This document shows positions 43,890-53,148 of a DNA stretch of 64,000 nucleotides, one piece after another. Every line of letters starts with the position of its first letter. Positions within the stretch are counted from its first letter, which is position 1. Under the pieces are notes generated by a model. It made no database searches, was not told the DNA's origin, and saw only the letters and a list, made by a program, of their open reading frames with translations. The position numbers were made by a program, and so were the translations under genes. The DNA is from Bacteroidota bacterium (GTDB taxonomy: Bacteria; Bacteroidota; Ignavibacteria; Ignavibacteriales; Melioribacteraceae), in assembly GCA_018829205.1 (NCBI GenBank), contig JAHJUE010000009.1, forward strand, positions 1 through 64,000, given 5' to 3'.

Positions 43890-44273
43890 ATGAAAAAGCA
43901 CAATTTTTTTCAACAGCTGTTTTTAACAGTTATTATAATTTTACTAGCGGTAAAGCTAAACGCTTCGGGAGACGTTTATTTAGCTTTCGCAGAGAAAATG
44001 CCTGAACCGGTTGACGGAATGGGAGAAATTTACAAGAATATTACATACCCGAGAATGGCTCAGCAGGCGGGCGTTGAAGGGAAAGTATTCCTTCTTTGTT
44101 TTATTGATGAAAACGGTGCGGTAAATGATGTAAAGGTTATTAAGGGAATTGGGGCAGGCTGTGATGAAGCGGCTTCTGACGCGGTAAAAAAAATAAAATT
44201 TAATCCGGGGCAAAACGAAGGCAAACCGGTAAAAGTGAAATTATCTTTATCAATTGTTTTTAAACTAAAGTAA
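43890..44273 (+). CDS. Secreted protein made of a lone TonB C-terminal domain
   Basis: The 127-aa product has a signal segment (residues ~8-25) followed by one TonB_C domain: [24 protein letters not shown], then [22 protein letters not shown] and [21 protein letters not shown]. The Pro-rich periplasmic linker of a true TonB is missing, so it is unlikely to energise receptors by itself; it may bind peptidoglycan or an envelope partner. The ribosome site (GGGAGG) is good. It precedes the chemoreceptor gene by 23 bases and probably forms an operon with it. Confidence 0.88.
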   Translation: MKKHNFFQQLFLTVIIILLAVKLNASGDVYLAFAEKMPEPVDGMGEIYKNITYPRMAQQAGVEGKVFLLCFIDENGAVNDVKVIKGIGAGCDEAASDAVKKIKFNPGQNEGKPVKVKLSLSIVFKLK

Positions 44274-44296
44274 CGCAATTAATCGTAGGGATGACA

Positions 44297-46426
44297 ATGT
44301 TAGAAAAAATAAAAAATACTGAAGTCTCCGGGTTTCTTAAAAATTTAAAATTTGTAAGAAAACTTCAAGTCAGTTTTTTCGTTATTGCAGCTATTTCTGC
44401 AGCAATAGCAATTAATAACTTTATTCAGATAAATAATTTTGAAAACGCGAAAAACCAAATCTTTAAAGAATATATTGGTCCGCGTGAAAAAATTGATGAA
44501 TTATATTCAGATTTCCAAAAGATTCAATTTGCTTTACTGAAACTTTCAATGGTTGATTTTGAATCCGAATTCAATACCAATATGAGCGAATTTGATGAAA
44601 GCAAATCCAAATTTGATGAAAATTTGGAATCTCTTCTAAGTTCTGAAATGGATGAATCAATTACTAAGGAACTAAAAGAGATTGAAGGAATTTGGACAAA
44701 CTATAAAGAAATTGTTGCCGACGCTATAATCAGCGCCGCGGTTACCAAAAGCTATGAAATGGGGGCTATTATAGCTACTACATCCGGTGTGGAAGTCGGT
44801 AACCAACTTGTAGATAAATTTGAATCTATTGTCGGCGAACTTGCTATGATGGGGCTTACACTAGATTTAACGGTGACCGAAGATGTTGCGACCGCAAAAT
44901 TGTGGATTATTATTGGTATGGCGGTTGGAACCGGAGTATTTTTCTTCGCTTTATTTATTGTCGCACCTGCTGTTTCCAAACCGATAAATAAATTCAAAGA
45001 AGTTCTGCAATTTTTTGTTCTCGGGAATTTTGACACTAGTATTGAAATTACTTCAAGAGATGAATTTGGCGAATTAGCCAATATGTTAAGAGCTTTACGC
45101 GACGCGCAAAAAGAAAAAATTAACGCTGCTGAAAAAATTGCTGCCGGCAGCCTTGAAAAAGTAAAACCTGCGTCCGACGATGATAAATTAGCATTCGCGT
45201 TTAATCAGGAAGTGGAAATTATTGAAGCGCTTCTTTTTGAAGCCGGCAAACTTATCGACGCTAATAATGAAGGCAACTTAAAAGTAAGAGGCGACGTAAG
45301 CAAATTCCAAGGCGGCTGGAAACAGATAATTGAAGGCATTAACTCAATTCTTGACGCTACTGTAGCTCCAATTGATGAAGCCGGTGAAGTTCTTGAAACT
45401 ATGGCTCAGGGTAATTTCACTAAGAAAATGCGCGGTGATTATAAAGGCGATTATTTATCAATGAAAGAAAATGTTAATAGAGTAATTGTTTCATTAAGTA
45501 ACGTAATCGGCCAGGTAGCAGGAAGTTCTTCTGAACTTGCGAGTTCAGCTTCTCAAATTTCTTCAAGTACCGAAGAAATGGCTGCCGGCGCAAGCGAACA
45601 AAGCTCGCAGACAACTGAAGTTGCAAGCGCTGTTGAGCAGATGACAAAAACTATTATGGAAAGCACTCGAAATGCTAATGACGCGGCTCAAGCTGCCAAA
45701 GAAGCTGGTGCAAAAGCGAATGAAGGCGGTAAAGTAGTTGTTGAAACTATTAAAGGTATTAACAGAATCGCGGAAGTTGTAACAGAATCAGCCAAAACAA
45801 TTCAAGAACTTGGAAAAAGCAGCGATCAGATCGGTGAAATTATTCAGGTTATTAACGATATAGCCGAACAAACAAACCTTCTTGCATTAAATGCGGCAAT
45901 TGAAGCAGCGCGCGCGGGAGAGCAAGGAAGAGGATTCGCAGTCGTTGCCGATGAAGTCAGGAAACTTGCCGAAAGAACCACAAAAGCTACAAAAGAAATT
46001 GAAACTATGATCAAACAAATCCAGCGAGATACTTCCGGCGCGGTGGAAGCGATTCAAGAGGGAACCAAGGAAGTTGAAAGAGGAAAAGAACTTGCTCAAA
46101 AAGCAGGCGATTCTCTTCACGAAATTATCGCTAATTCAGATAGAGTTTCATCAATTATTACCCAGCTTGCAGCCGCAAGTGAAGAACAATCGGCTACAAG
46201 CGAATCTATTAGTCAGAACGTTGAAGCAATAAATAATGTTACTCATCAAACTGCTCAAGGCACCGCTCAAATAAGTCATGCGGCGGAAGACTTATATAGA
46301 TTAACAAGCAATATGCAGGAGCTAATCAGCCATTTCAAATTAGCAAATGCGGATGAAGATGAATACACTGAAGGCGAACACTCCCGGTTTGCCGTGAGAG
46401 GAAACGGTAAGTTAATTGGTCATTGA
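44297..46426 (+). CDS. Methyl-accepting chemotaxis receptor
   Basis: The ~709-aa receptor has a membrane segment (~25-44), a helical periplasmic sensor of the four-helix-bundle kind (~45-200), a second membrane segment (~203-228), HAMP domain(s) to ~400 ([20 protein letters not shown] is a second HAMP-like unit) and the signalling coiled coil. The hairpin tip [20 protein letters not shown] ... [18 protein letters not shown] lies at ~521-563. I chose the ATG at 44297 because the AGGG site is right next to the earlier ATG at 44291. No che genes are in the window. Confidence 0.95.
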   Translation: MLEKIKNTEVSGFLKNLKFVRKLQVSFFVIAAISAAIAINNFIQINNFENAKNQIFKEYIGPREKIDELYSDFQKIQFALLKLSMVDFESEFNTNMSEFDESKSKFDENLESLLSSEMDESITKELKEIEGIWTNYKEIVADAIISAAVTKSYEMGAIIATTSGVEVGNQLVDKFESIVGELAMMGLTLDLTVTEDVATAKLWIIIGMAVGTGVFFFALFIVAPAVSKPINKFKEVLQFFVLGNFDTSIEITSRDEFGELANMLRALRDAQKEKINAAEKIAAGSLEKVKPASDDDKLAFAFNQEVEIIEALLFEAGKLIDANNEGNLKVRGDVSKFQGGWKQIIEGINSILDATVAPIDEAGEVLETMAQGNFTKKMRGDYKGDYLSMKENVNRVIVSLSNVIGQVAGSSSELASSASQISSSTEEMAAGASEQSSQTTEVASAVEQMTKTIMESTRNANDAAQAAKEAGAKANEGGKVVVETIKGINRIAEVVTESAKTIQELGKSSDQIGEIIQVINDIAEQTNLLALNAAIEAARAGEQGRGFAVVADEVRKLAERTTKATKEIETMIKQIQRDTSGAVEAIQEGTKEVERGKELAQKAGDSLHEIIANSDRVSSIITQLAAASEEQSATSESISQNVEAINNVTHQTAQGTAQISHAAEDLYRLTSNMQELISHFKLANADEDEYTEGEHSRFAVRGNGKLIGH

Positions 46427-46453
46427 TTAAGTATGAATTATGATGTGTGCAAA

Positions 46454-46480
46454 AGCCTCGGATTTCCGGGGCTTTTTTTT
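46454..46480. terminator. Rho-independent terminator between the chemoreceptor and PAP2 genes
   Basis: AGCCTCGG pairs with CCGGGGCT (one G-T pair, ATTT loop), followed by eight T. It lies between convergent genes and has AAAA before it, so it may serve both directions. Confidence 0.88.
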
Positions 46481-46482
46481 TG

Positions 46483-47331
46483 CTAAAACTTGATGTTAAA
46501 AGAAAGATCAATTGAATTGTATTGTCCTGCGGCTAAATTAAAATTATTTATTAACCCCAAATTTTCTTTATTGTAAATTTTATAAACAAAATGTGAAATA
46601 AGCGTGCCTACCGCGGCGCCGACAATTACATCGCTTAGATAATGTTTGTCATCTTTAATTCTGCTGTATCCTACAAACCCGGCCCAGCCGTATAGAGCCG
46701 ACAATGTACTTATTTTAAATACGCTTTTTAATGTTGAATTATTCTGGGTAACATTCCAGTTATCATAGAAATCATCCAGCTCATGCCATAAATAAGTGGC
46801 CGCCGCAAATGTCGTTGAAGTATGGCCGCTGAAGAAACTTCTATTGTCTTCACCGTCAGGTCTTGTTCTCTTAACAATACTTTTAACGTATTCTGTAAAT
46901 ATATATGTATAAATCAGTGATTTTCTAAATACAAAAATGTTTTTATAACTGTCTTTTGAAATGTCCGTATCGGTAAAAACGTTTAGTAAAATATTTGAAG
47001 CCAGTCTTGAATAAAATATAGCGCCGGGAATTATATCTTTATCCAAACTGCCTGCGGTATAATTTCCGTCCCTGCCGTTTTCATCGGCAAATTTTATTTC
47101 AAACGAACTTGGGGCAAGTATTATTTTGTCTCCAATATTACTTGAATTTATCGCGTTTCTGCTAAAGAAAGAAATTGCCACCGGTACATCATACCATGCA
47201 ACCGACTCCTTTAGACCTGAATAAAGATTGTTAAATGTATTAACAAATTTATTTTCGGTTTGTGCGACCTGGCAGTAATTTGAATTGTTTAATGCCGCCG
47301 CTAAAATTATTATAAAAAATGTTTTTTTCAT
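46483..47331 (-). CDS. Periplasmic PAP2-family phosphatase
   Basis: The 282-aa product has a signal-type start (residues ~3-17) and the PAP2 signature in three parts: KRTRPDGED, SFFSGHTST with the catalytic His and GYSRIKDDKHYLSDVIVG with the nucleophile His. The family removes phosphate from lipid phosphates or similar substrates. It is the last gene of a three-gene operon with a porin-like protein and a CotH-type kinase. Its ATG overlaps the CotH stop as TAATG. Confidence 0.9.
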   Translation of the reverse strand: MKKTFFIIILAAALNNSNYCQVAQTENKFVNTFNNLYSGLKESVAWYDVPVAISFFSRNAINSSNIGDKIILAPSSFEIKFADENGRDGNYTAGSLDKDIIPGAIFYSRLASNILLNVFTDTDISKDSYKNIFVFRKSLIYTYIFTEYVKSIVKRTRPDGEDNRSFFSGHTSTTFAAATYLWHELDDFYDNWNVTQNNSTLKSVFKISTLSALYGWAGFVGYSRIKDDKHYLSDVIVGAAVGTLISHFVYKIYNKENLGLINNFNLAAGQYNSIDLSFNIKF

Positions 47332-48461
47332 TAATCAAAATAATTTTGAGTGAGTTTATCGATATTGTTAATTAAGTAATTCCTTCTGACGGAAATATAG
47401 TTTTTTAATTTTTCAATTTCATTCTCAAAATTATACCGCTCTTTGCCGAGAAAAGGATCAATGTTATACGCTTCTCTTATTTCATAAGATTTGGAATCAA
47501 TAATATTAAATAAGTTTTCTTCTGTATAGATATTTTCCAACTGATAAACCATCTCAGTTTTGTACATTTGAAATACCGCCGGGTTTTTAAACAATTTTTT
47601 TATAATTGAATTTTCACCCGCGAACTTTACGTCGTTTATTCTGCTGAAACATTTATCAAAATCCCAAGGAATTATTCTAAAAGGGGAATCGATAGATTCT
47701 TTAATTAAATAAAAATTATTATTAAATGAATCATCGTTATTTAATATTGATGTCGCAGCGTGATATTTTATATAGTTCTCTATATCGAGATATTTAGATA
47801 AACTTTTTAAAAGGTTTTCACTTCTGCTAGTATCGACTGCATTAATAAGTTCCTCCAAATAATAATAACTATCGTCTTCCGGTATTTTTTTTTCAAAATG
47901 AAACTGAGGATAAAATCCTCCTTCAAAAGAAAACTTAGCGCCGAAGCCTACTTTAAACAATTGAAATATGGGAAGATCTCTTTTGCTGAAAAAATCATTT
48001 TCAATTCTTTCAACTAATGCAAGCAGGGCTTCGTCTTCATTATTGATTTTCAGAAATACATAAGAACTCTTAAATACGGGCAGTCCCAGCTGTTTATAGT
48101 AATGCAGAGCGATAGCAGTATTCAGCATTGTCGGGTCGTGTATTTGAGCGCTTAAATTAAATGCCGAAAGCCCATCTGCCGTACTGCCGTTTTGTAATTC
48201 AACTTTATAAGACCATCTTGGATTGTAACGCGAACCTGCTCCCGAAGCTTCCAATTCTCCCTTAAGTTTTTCTCCTTTATAGAATATATTGATATTAAAC
48301 TCGGCGTCGTTTGTTCTGTTGGTTTTAAGATCGTTTAAACTTTCCCGGGTTAATTGAAATTCCATAATAGGCACTAAATTCAGGTTTTCGGATGGGTTTA
48401 GAATTTCATCTGAACAGCTTATAAAAAGAAAAAACAAAAATACAACTAATATATTTTTCAT
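47331..48461 (-). CDS. CotH-family atypical kinase, lipoprotein
   Basis: The 376-aa product has a lipoprotein signal (FLFISCSDE, Cys near 16) and CotH blocks: SGAGSRYNPRWSYKVEL, LLALVERIENDFF, NNDDSFNNNFYLI and FRIIPWDFDKCFS. The last two correspond to the catalytic and metal-binding blocks of CotH, a secreted protein-kinase fold that phosphorylates spore-coat proteins in Bacillus. A protein target here is unknown. TAATG junctions join it to the porin-like gene before it and the PAP2 gene after it, giving a kinase and phosphatase pair acting outside the cytoplasm. Confidence 0.88.
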   Translation of the reverse strand: MKNILVVFLFFLFISCSDEILNPSENLNLVPIMEFQLTRESLNDLKTNRTNDAEFNINIFYKGEKLKGELEASGAGSRYNPRWSYKVELQNGSTADGLSAFNLSAQIHDPTMLNTAIALHYYKQLGLPVFKSSYVFLKINNEDEALLALVERIENDFFSKRDLPIFQLFKVGFGAKFSFEGGFYPQFHFEKKIPEDDSYYYLEELINAVDTSRSENLLKSLSKYLDIENYIKYHAATSILNNDDSFNNNFYLIKESIDSPFRIIPWDFDKCFSRINDVKFAGENSIIKKLFKNPAVFQMYKTEMVYQLENIYTEENLFNIIDSKSYEIREAYNIDPFLGKERYNFENEIEKLKNYISVRRNYLINNIDKLTQNYFD

Positions 48462-49483
48462 TAGAATTTTGCCTGTATTTCGAAAATACCTCGGGAGTTT
48501 TTTGTGCTGTAATCGTCATTATATTCATTTTTCGTAAGTCTTAAATCAGCGTTTATTCTTAAACGTACATCTTTTGTTAAATAAAAATTGGCGCCCGGCA
48601 GTATTTGTAAAACATGGTTTTTTGTTTTATCTAAATTAGGAATATAATAACTCAATAATAATACAGGCTCAATTGAATCAATAAAACTACCGTGTATGTC
48701 AAACTCAACAGCGTTTATCCATGCTGTTCCGAAAGCTGCTACATTATCATCGTTTCCCAATAACCGTTGGATTACTCCCTCATTTGGATTCTGCACATAA
48801 AAAATTTCCAAACTTGATTCGTAATCTTCAATATTTAATTCGGTTTCAAATCCTAATCCGTGTGTCTTAATCGGTTCGTCACCACCTTTGCTTTGGAACA
48901 TATAATTAACACCGTAACTAAGCGGACCGGAATGATATAAAAATCTTCCGGCAATACCCGCAACAAGATTATTATCCTTAAATATTGATAACGCGTAGGT
49001 ATATGGGAATTCGGAATGTTTTTTAGAATAATTATAATAACCCATTATACTTATTGTTCTAACTCCATATCCAAGTTCGCCTATTTGCTCCTGAACATTG
49101 CTTCTTTGAACCGTATATAAATCTTCTCTGCTTGTTAAATACTCGTAACCGAATGGTCTTTTGATATTTCCTATTTTGAATTTAAGTTTATCAAAATATT
49201 CTAGTTTAATGGAAAATTCTTTTAACTCAATCGCTTCTTCGGTAGAGTTTCCTCTCATATCAAATTGAGCTTCAATTTTTTTATTAATTTTAATTTCCGC
49301 CTGAAGTTTTCCTTCAAAGTATGTTTCCTGGTTGTATCCGTTCAGGATTTCTCTATCATAAAATATGTAGCCGGTTGAGCCGTAGCCTGTAAATTTTATT
49401 TCTTGAGAATAATGCTTTTCTGAAAATCCCGCTATGGTCAAAATTAAAATTATGTAAAACCAGATGTTAGTTATGTTTTTCAT
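48461..49483 (-). CDS. Porin-like outer-membrane beta-barrel protein
   Basis: The ~340-aa product has a signal peptide (to about HYSQ) and alternating beta strands to a C-terminal aromatic residue (FEIQAKF), as in outer-membrane barrels. The order EIKFTGYGSTGYIFYD, then FKIGNIKRPFGYEYLTSRED, resembles phosphate-selective porin O/P-type proteins. I take the start at 49483 (MKNITN) after AGGGCG; a longer frame adds seven residues. It is the first gene of the porin-CotH-PAP2 operon. Confidence 0.8.
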   Translation of the reverse strand: MKNITNIWFYIILILTIAGFSEKHYSQEIKFTGYGSTGYIFYDREILNGYNQETYFEGKLQAEIKINKKIEAQFDMRGNSTEEAIELKEFSIKLEYFDKLKFKIGNIKRPFGYEYLTSREDLYTVQRSNVQEQIGELGYGVRTISIMGYYNYSKKHSEFPYTYALSIFKDNNLVAGIAGRFLYHSGPLSYGVNYMFQSKGGDEPIKTHGLGFETELNIEDYESSLEIFYVQNPNEGVIQRLLGNDDNVAAFGTAWINAVEFDIHGSFIDSIEPVLLLSYYIPNLDKTKNHVLQILPGANFYLTKDVRLRINADLRLTKNEYNDDYSTKNSRGIFEIQAKF

Positions 49484-49570
49484 TCGGCGCCCTAATAAAT
49501 ACAAATTAAAATGAAAAGTAAAATATCAAAAAAAAGATAAACTTCAATCATAACGGCATATCATAAATAA

Positions 49571-49601
49571 TTGCTTAACCAAACTTCAATTATTAACTTT
49601 G
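49571..49601 (+). promoter_or_regulatory. Bacteroidetes-type promoter before the SdiA-regulated-like gene
   Basis: TAACTTTG at 49594-49601 fits the TAnnTTTG -7 element, with ATTG at 49570-49573 at the right distance for the -33 TTTG element. The start codon is 23 bases after it, with AAAGGGA in between. Confidence 0.55.
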
Positions 49602-49623
49602 CACATCAATTATAAAGGGAAAA

Positions 49624-50466
49624 ATGAAAACTGCAATTTCAGAAATATTGCTTCTATTTATTTTTGCGTACGGCTGTGTTGATTCTTACCCGAGATCAAT
49701 GCTGAGTAATTATGATTTTAAGAAAGGTAAAAGCTCAAAACTTACAGGCAAGTTAACTGAATTATCGGGTCTTACCGTAACCCCGGACGGCAGGGTATTT
49801 GCTCACAACGATGAAAAAGGAATTGTTTATCAGATTAATTATGAAACCGGCGAAATTGTTAAAGAATTTTATTTAAGCAGATGGGTTCCCGAAAGAGATT
49901 TTGAGGGAATCGCTTATGCGAATAAAAATTTTTATTTAGTCACAAGCGACGGTCTTTTGTACGAATTCCCGGAAGGTAAACACGAAGAAGCCGTAGATTT
50001 TAAAATTTATAAGACAGGGGCAAATTCAGAATTTAATATTGAAGGACTCTGTTATGATAATAAAACTAATTCTTTATTGTTTGTGTGCAAGGAATATCCG
50101 GGGAAAAATTATAGCGGAAATAGAGCCGTGTATTCATTTTCCTTGAAAAATTATTTGACCGATAAAAACCCCAGACTTTTAATTTCTTTAAAGGAATTAA
50201 ATGAGAAATTCGGAATAAAAGATTTTTATCCTTCGGGAATTGAAAAACATTTGTTGTCAAACTCATTTTTTATTATAAGCGCGCGGGGCGGCGCGGCAAT
50301 TGCTGAAATTTCGGAACAAGGAAAATTGATTGACGCTAAAAAACTTAAATCTAATGAACATAACCAGCCCGAAGGAATATCATTTATGCCGAATTATGAT
50401 TTATTAATTGGCGATGAAGGAGGAGGAAAGAAAGGAATAATTACATTATATAAATACACTAAATAA
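49624..50466 (+). CDS. SdiA-regulated-like (YjiK type) lipoprotein
   Basis: The 280-aa product has a lipoprotein signal (IFAYGCVDS, Cys18) and a beta-propeller-like repeat pattern: LTELSGLTVTPDGRVFAHND, RDFEGIAY, NIEGLCYD, FYPSGIEKH and QPEGISFMPNYDLLIGDEG. This series of G-I/L-blocks is that of the SdiA-regulated/YjiK family. Its biochemical role is not known. It lies 47 bases upstream of the kinase-like barrel gene on the same strand and may be co-transcribed. Confidence 0.8.
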   Translation: MKTAISEILLLFIFAYGCVDSYPRSMLSNYDFKKGKSSKLTGKLTELSGLTVTPDGRVFAHNDEKGIVYQINYETGEIVKEFYLSRWVPERDFEGIAYANKNFYLVTSDGLLYEFPEGKHEEAVDFKIYKTGANSEFNIEGLCYDNKTNSLLFVCKEYPGKNYSGNRAVYSFSLKNYLTDKNPRLLISLKELNEKFGIKDFYPSGIEKHLLSNSFFIISARGGAAIAEISEQGKLIDAKKLKSNEHNQPEGISFMPNYDLLIGDEGGGKKGIITLYKYTK

Positions 50467-50513
50467 TTATTCGAGTCATTAGACATCGGACTACTTATTA
50501 CTATAGGTAAATC

Positions 50514-53132
50514 ATGAAACTTGTTTTTAAATTAACTGCGCTGTTTTTTTATATAAATATTTTTCTTTTCGCACAGAAAAATAGTAAACCCGATTTTATT
50601 ACCGTCATACCCGGAGAAGAATATGCCGCCGGTAAATTTCATCAGTTTTTATTCGGAGAACATTGGCGGGAATTATGGACATCCCCGATTAATGTTGAAG
50701 TAATAAATTTGAATAATTTTGACGGGGGATTAATTCCAATAAAAAAAGGGGGCGGACAGCAGACAAAATCATTAAGACTTTACAGCAAGAAAGGCAAAAC
50801 CTGGAAGTTCAGATCAATTAACAAAGACCCCGCTAAAGTACTTCCGGCCGAATTAAGAGAATCATTAGTCGCCTCAGTTATTCAAGATCAAATAAGTTCG
50901 GCAAACCCATATGCTCCATTAATTGTTGCGCCTCTCTTAAGAGAAGTAGAAATACTGCAGGCGGAACCGCATTTGGTTTTTATGCCTGATTCGCCTGCAC
51001 TCGGCGAATTTAAAGAGGAGTTCGGGAATATTCTTGGTACGATTGAAATACATCCGGATGAGATTGATGATTCGGTTCCCGGATTTGAAGGGGCTGATAA
51101 AGTAAAAGGTACGCTGGATTTATTTGAAAGACTGGAAAAAGAACCTGAAGAAAAAGTTAACAAAGTTGAATTTCTTAAAGCGAGATTTATGGATGTATTT
51201 TTGGGTGACTGGGACAGGCATACGGATCAGTGGAAATGGGTTCGGTATTGGGAAAATGGTATTGATATTTGGAGACCGATTCCTCGCGACCGCGATCAGC
51301 CTTTCGCGAAATTTGACGGACTTCTTCCCAGCCTTGCCGAATATGTTGTACCGCAATTTAATACCTTTGATTATGATTACTCTTCAGTTGAAAAAATTAC
51401 TTGGAACGGAAGATATGTGGATAGACATTTTTTAACTGAAATTGATAAATATACGTGGGATTCAGTTACAGCTTTTATTCAAAAAAGACTTACCGATAAA
51501 GTAATTGAAAACGCCGTTATGGTTTTACCTGAACTGCAGTTTGAAATTGCAGGAAAAGAACTTATCGATAAACTTAAATCAAGAAGAGATCTTCTATTCG
51601 ATTTTTCAAACGACTATTATAATTTTGTTAATAAATACCTTGATATATTCTGTACCGATCATGAAGACTCAGTATTCGTTAATAGAATTGACGATTATCG
51701 TACCGAAGTAAAAGTTTTTTCAAAAGAAAAAAAAACGGATAATGATTTCAACATTTTGCACTTTAGCAAAATATTTAATAATGAGATTACCGATGATATA
51801 AGAATACATCTGCTTGAAGATGATGATAAAGCGGTTGTAGTGGGAAACGTAAATACAAGTCCGGTTATAAGAATTATCGGTGGAAAAGGCAAAGACAGTT
51901 TCGAAGACAACTCTATTGTAAATGGATACTTTTTGACAATTACGCCTTTTGCCGCCGCTGAAAACAGAACTAGATTTTACGACAGCGGCAGCAATTCTGA
52001 TTTTATAAAAGGTCCCGGTACTTCTATTAACACAGAAAAAGTGCCAGATCCCCAAACTCAAACGGAAAAATATGAACATGCATTAAGGGACAGGGGTCAC
52101 CATTGGAGAATGATTCCTGTATTGTCTTTGGACAGCGATAACGGTGTTATTGCCGGAATCTCTCCGTTTGTAAAAAAACATAATTTCAGGGCGGATCCTT
52201 ACGAATACAAAATGACTTTTACCCTTATGTACGCGGCTCTGCCTAAAAGCGCAGGATTTGGATTTAACGGAATATTTACTCAATATATTAAAAACGCAAA
52301 TGTAATAATTGACGCGGAACTTACCGAACTTAAATTCACAAAATATTTTGGATATGGTAATGAAACAAGTTTCTCACAGGAATTATATGATAATGATTTT
52401 TATAAACTTGATCAGGAACTTTTTTATATAATGCCTAGAATAGAATTTTTACTTAACAATCAACTAAAAACAAGTATCGGATTTTCTTACAACTATTGGG
52501 AAAGCACTTTAAAAAACAGAACTTTGATTTCTAATTTCCCTTTTCATAGTACCGGATTGGGCAATATGAAACTGGTTGGAATGCATGGTTCGTTTGATTT
52601 TAATTCGCTTGATTTTATGAATGAACCTACGAAAGGAATTCAGGTAAATTCAAATATTGCTTATTTCCCTAAACTTTGGGCAAATGAAAATAGTTTTTTA
52701 AGAACAAGTTTGGACGCTAAAGGATACATTACTGCAAAGACTTTTACAGATATAACTCTTGCTTTAAGAGCCGGGGCAGGAAAGGTATTTGGTAATTACC
52801 TTTTTTTTGAAGGCATGTTTTTAGGTGGCCCGGATAATTTGAGGGGTTATGTGCGGGATCGTTTTGCAGGCGATTCATATATATTTACGAAAGCGGAGAT
52901 TAGAACATATTTAACCGAAGTTAAATTTATTATACGGGGTAAATTGGGTTTTCAGATTTTTGCCGAGACAGGAAGAGTATTTGCTCAAGGTCAAAAATCG
53001 GATAAATGGCATCCCTCTTACGGGGGAGGAATGTGGCTATCATATTTAAATAGTGAATTGGTCGGTTCGGCTTATATAGCCGGATCACCCGAAGGGCTTC
53101 AGTATTATCTTAATTTTGGCTTCGGATTTTAA
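50514..53132 (+). CDS. Omp85-type barrel protein with an N-terminal kinase-like domain
   Basis: The 872-aa product has a signal peptide (ending near LFAQ, residue 21). The N-terminal half contains GDWDRHTDQWKW near 229-240 and IPRDRDQPFAKFDG near 260, with SLRLYSKKGKTWKFRSINKD earlier as a possible nucleotide/Lys region. This spacing copies the catalytic and metal blocks of atypical kinases such as CotH (N-D...N, PWDFD) and HipA/PI3K-like folds. From ~520 the protein is a beta barrel with GGPDNLRGY, like the VRGF/Y motif of Omp85, and a terminal Phe. Similar proteins in Bacteroidetes often carry a metallophosphatase domain in front, which is absent here. Kinase activity is an inference. Confidence 0.82.
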   Translation: MKLVFKLTALFFYINIFLFAQKNSKPDFITVIPGEEYAAGKFHQFLFGEHWRELWTSPINVEVINLNNFDGGLIPIKKGGGQQTKSLRLYSKKGKTWKFRSINKDPAKVLPAELRESLVASVIQDQISSANPYAPLIVAPLLREVEILQAEPHLVFMPDSPALGEFKEEFGNILGTIEIHPDEIDDSVPGFEGADKVKGTLDLFERLEKEPEEKVNKVEFLKARFMDVFLGDWDRHTDQWKWVRYWENGIDIWRPIPRDRDQPFAKFDGLLPSLAEYVVPQFNTFDYDYSSVEKITWNGRYVDRHFLTEIDKYTWDSVTAFIQKRLTDKVIENAVMVLPELQFEIAGKELIDKLKSRRDLLFDFSNDYYNFVNKYLDIFCTDHEDSVFVNRIDDYRTEVKVFSKEKKTDNDFNILHFSKIFNNEITDDIRIHLLEDDDKAVVVGNVNTSPVIRIIGGKGKDSFEDNSIVNGYFLTITPFAAAENRTRFYDSGSNSDFIKGPGTSINTEKVPDPQTQTEKYEHALRDRGHHWRMIPVLSLDSDNGVIAGISPFVKKHNFRADPYEYKMTFTLMYAALPKSAGFGFNGIFTQYIKNANVIIDAELTELKFTKYFGYGNETSFSQELYDNDFYKLDQELFYIMPRIEFLLNNQLKTSIGFSYNYWESTLKNRTLISNFPFHSTGLGNMKLVGMHGSFDFNSLDFMNEPTKGIQVNSNIAYFPKLWANENSFLRTSLDAKGYITAKTFTDITLALRAGAGKVFGNYLFFEGMFLGGPDNLRGYVRDRFAGDSYIFTKAEIRTYLTEVKFIIRGKLGFQIFAETGRVFAQGQKSDKWHPSYGGGMWLSYLNSELVGSAYIAGSPEGLQYYLNFGFGF

Positions 53133-53148
53133 AATATGTAATAATTAT

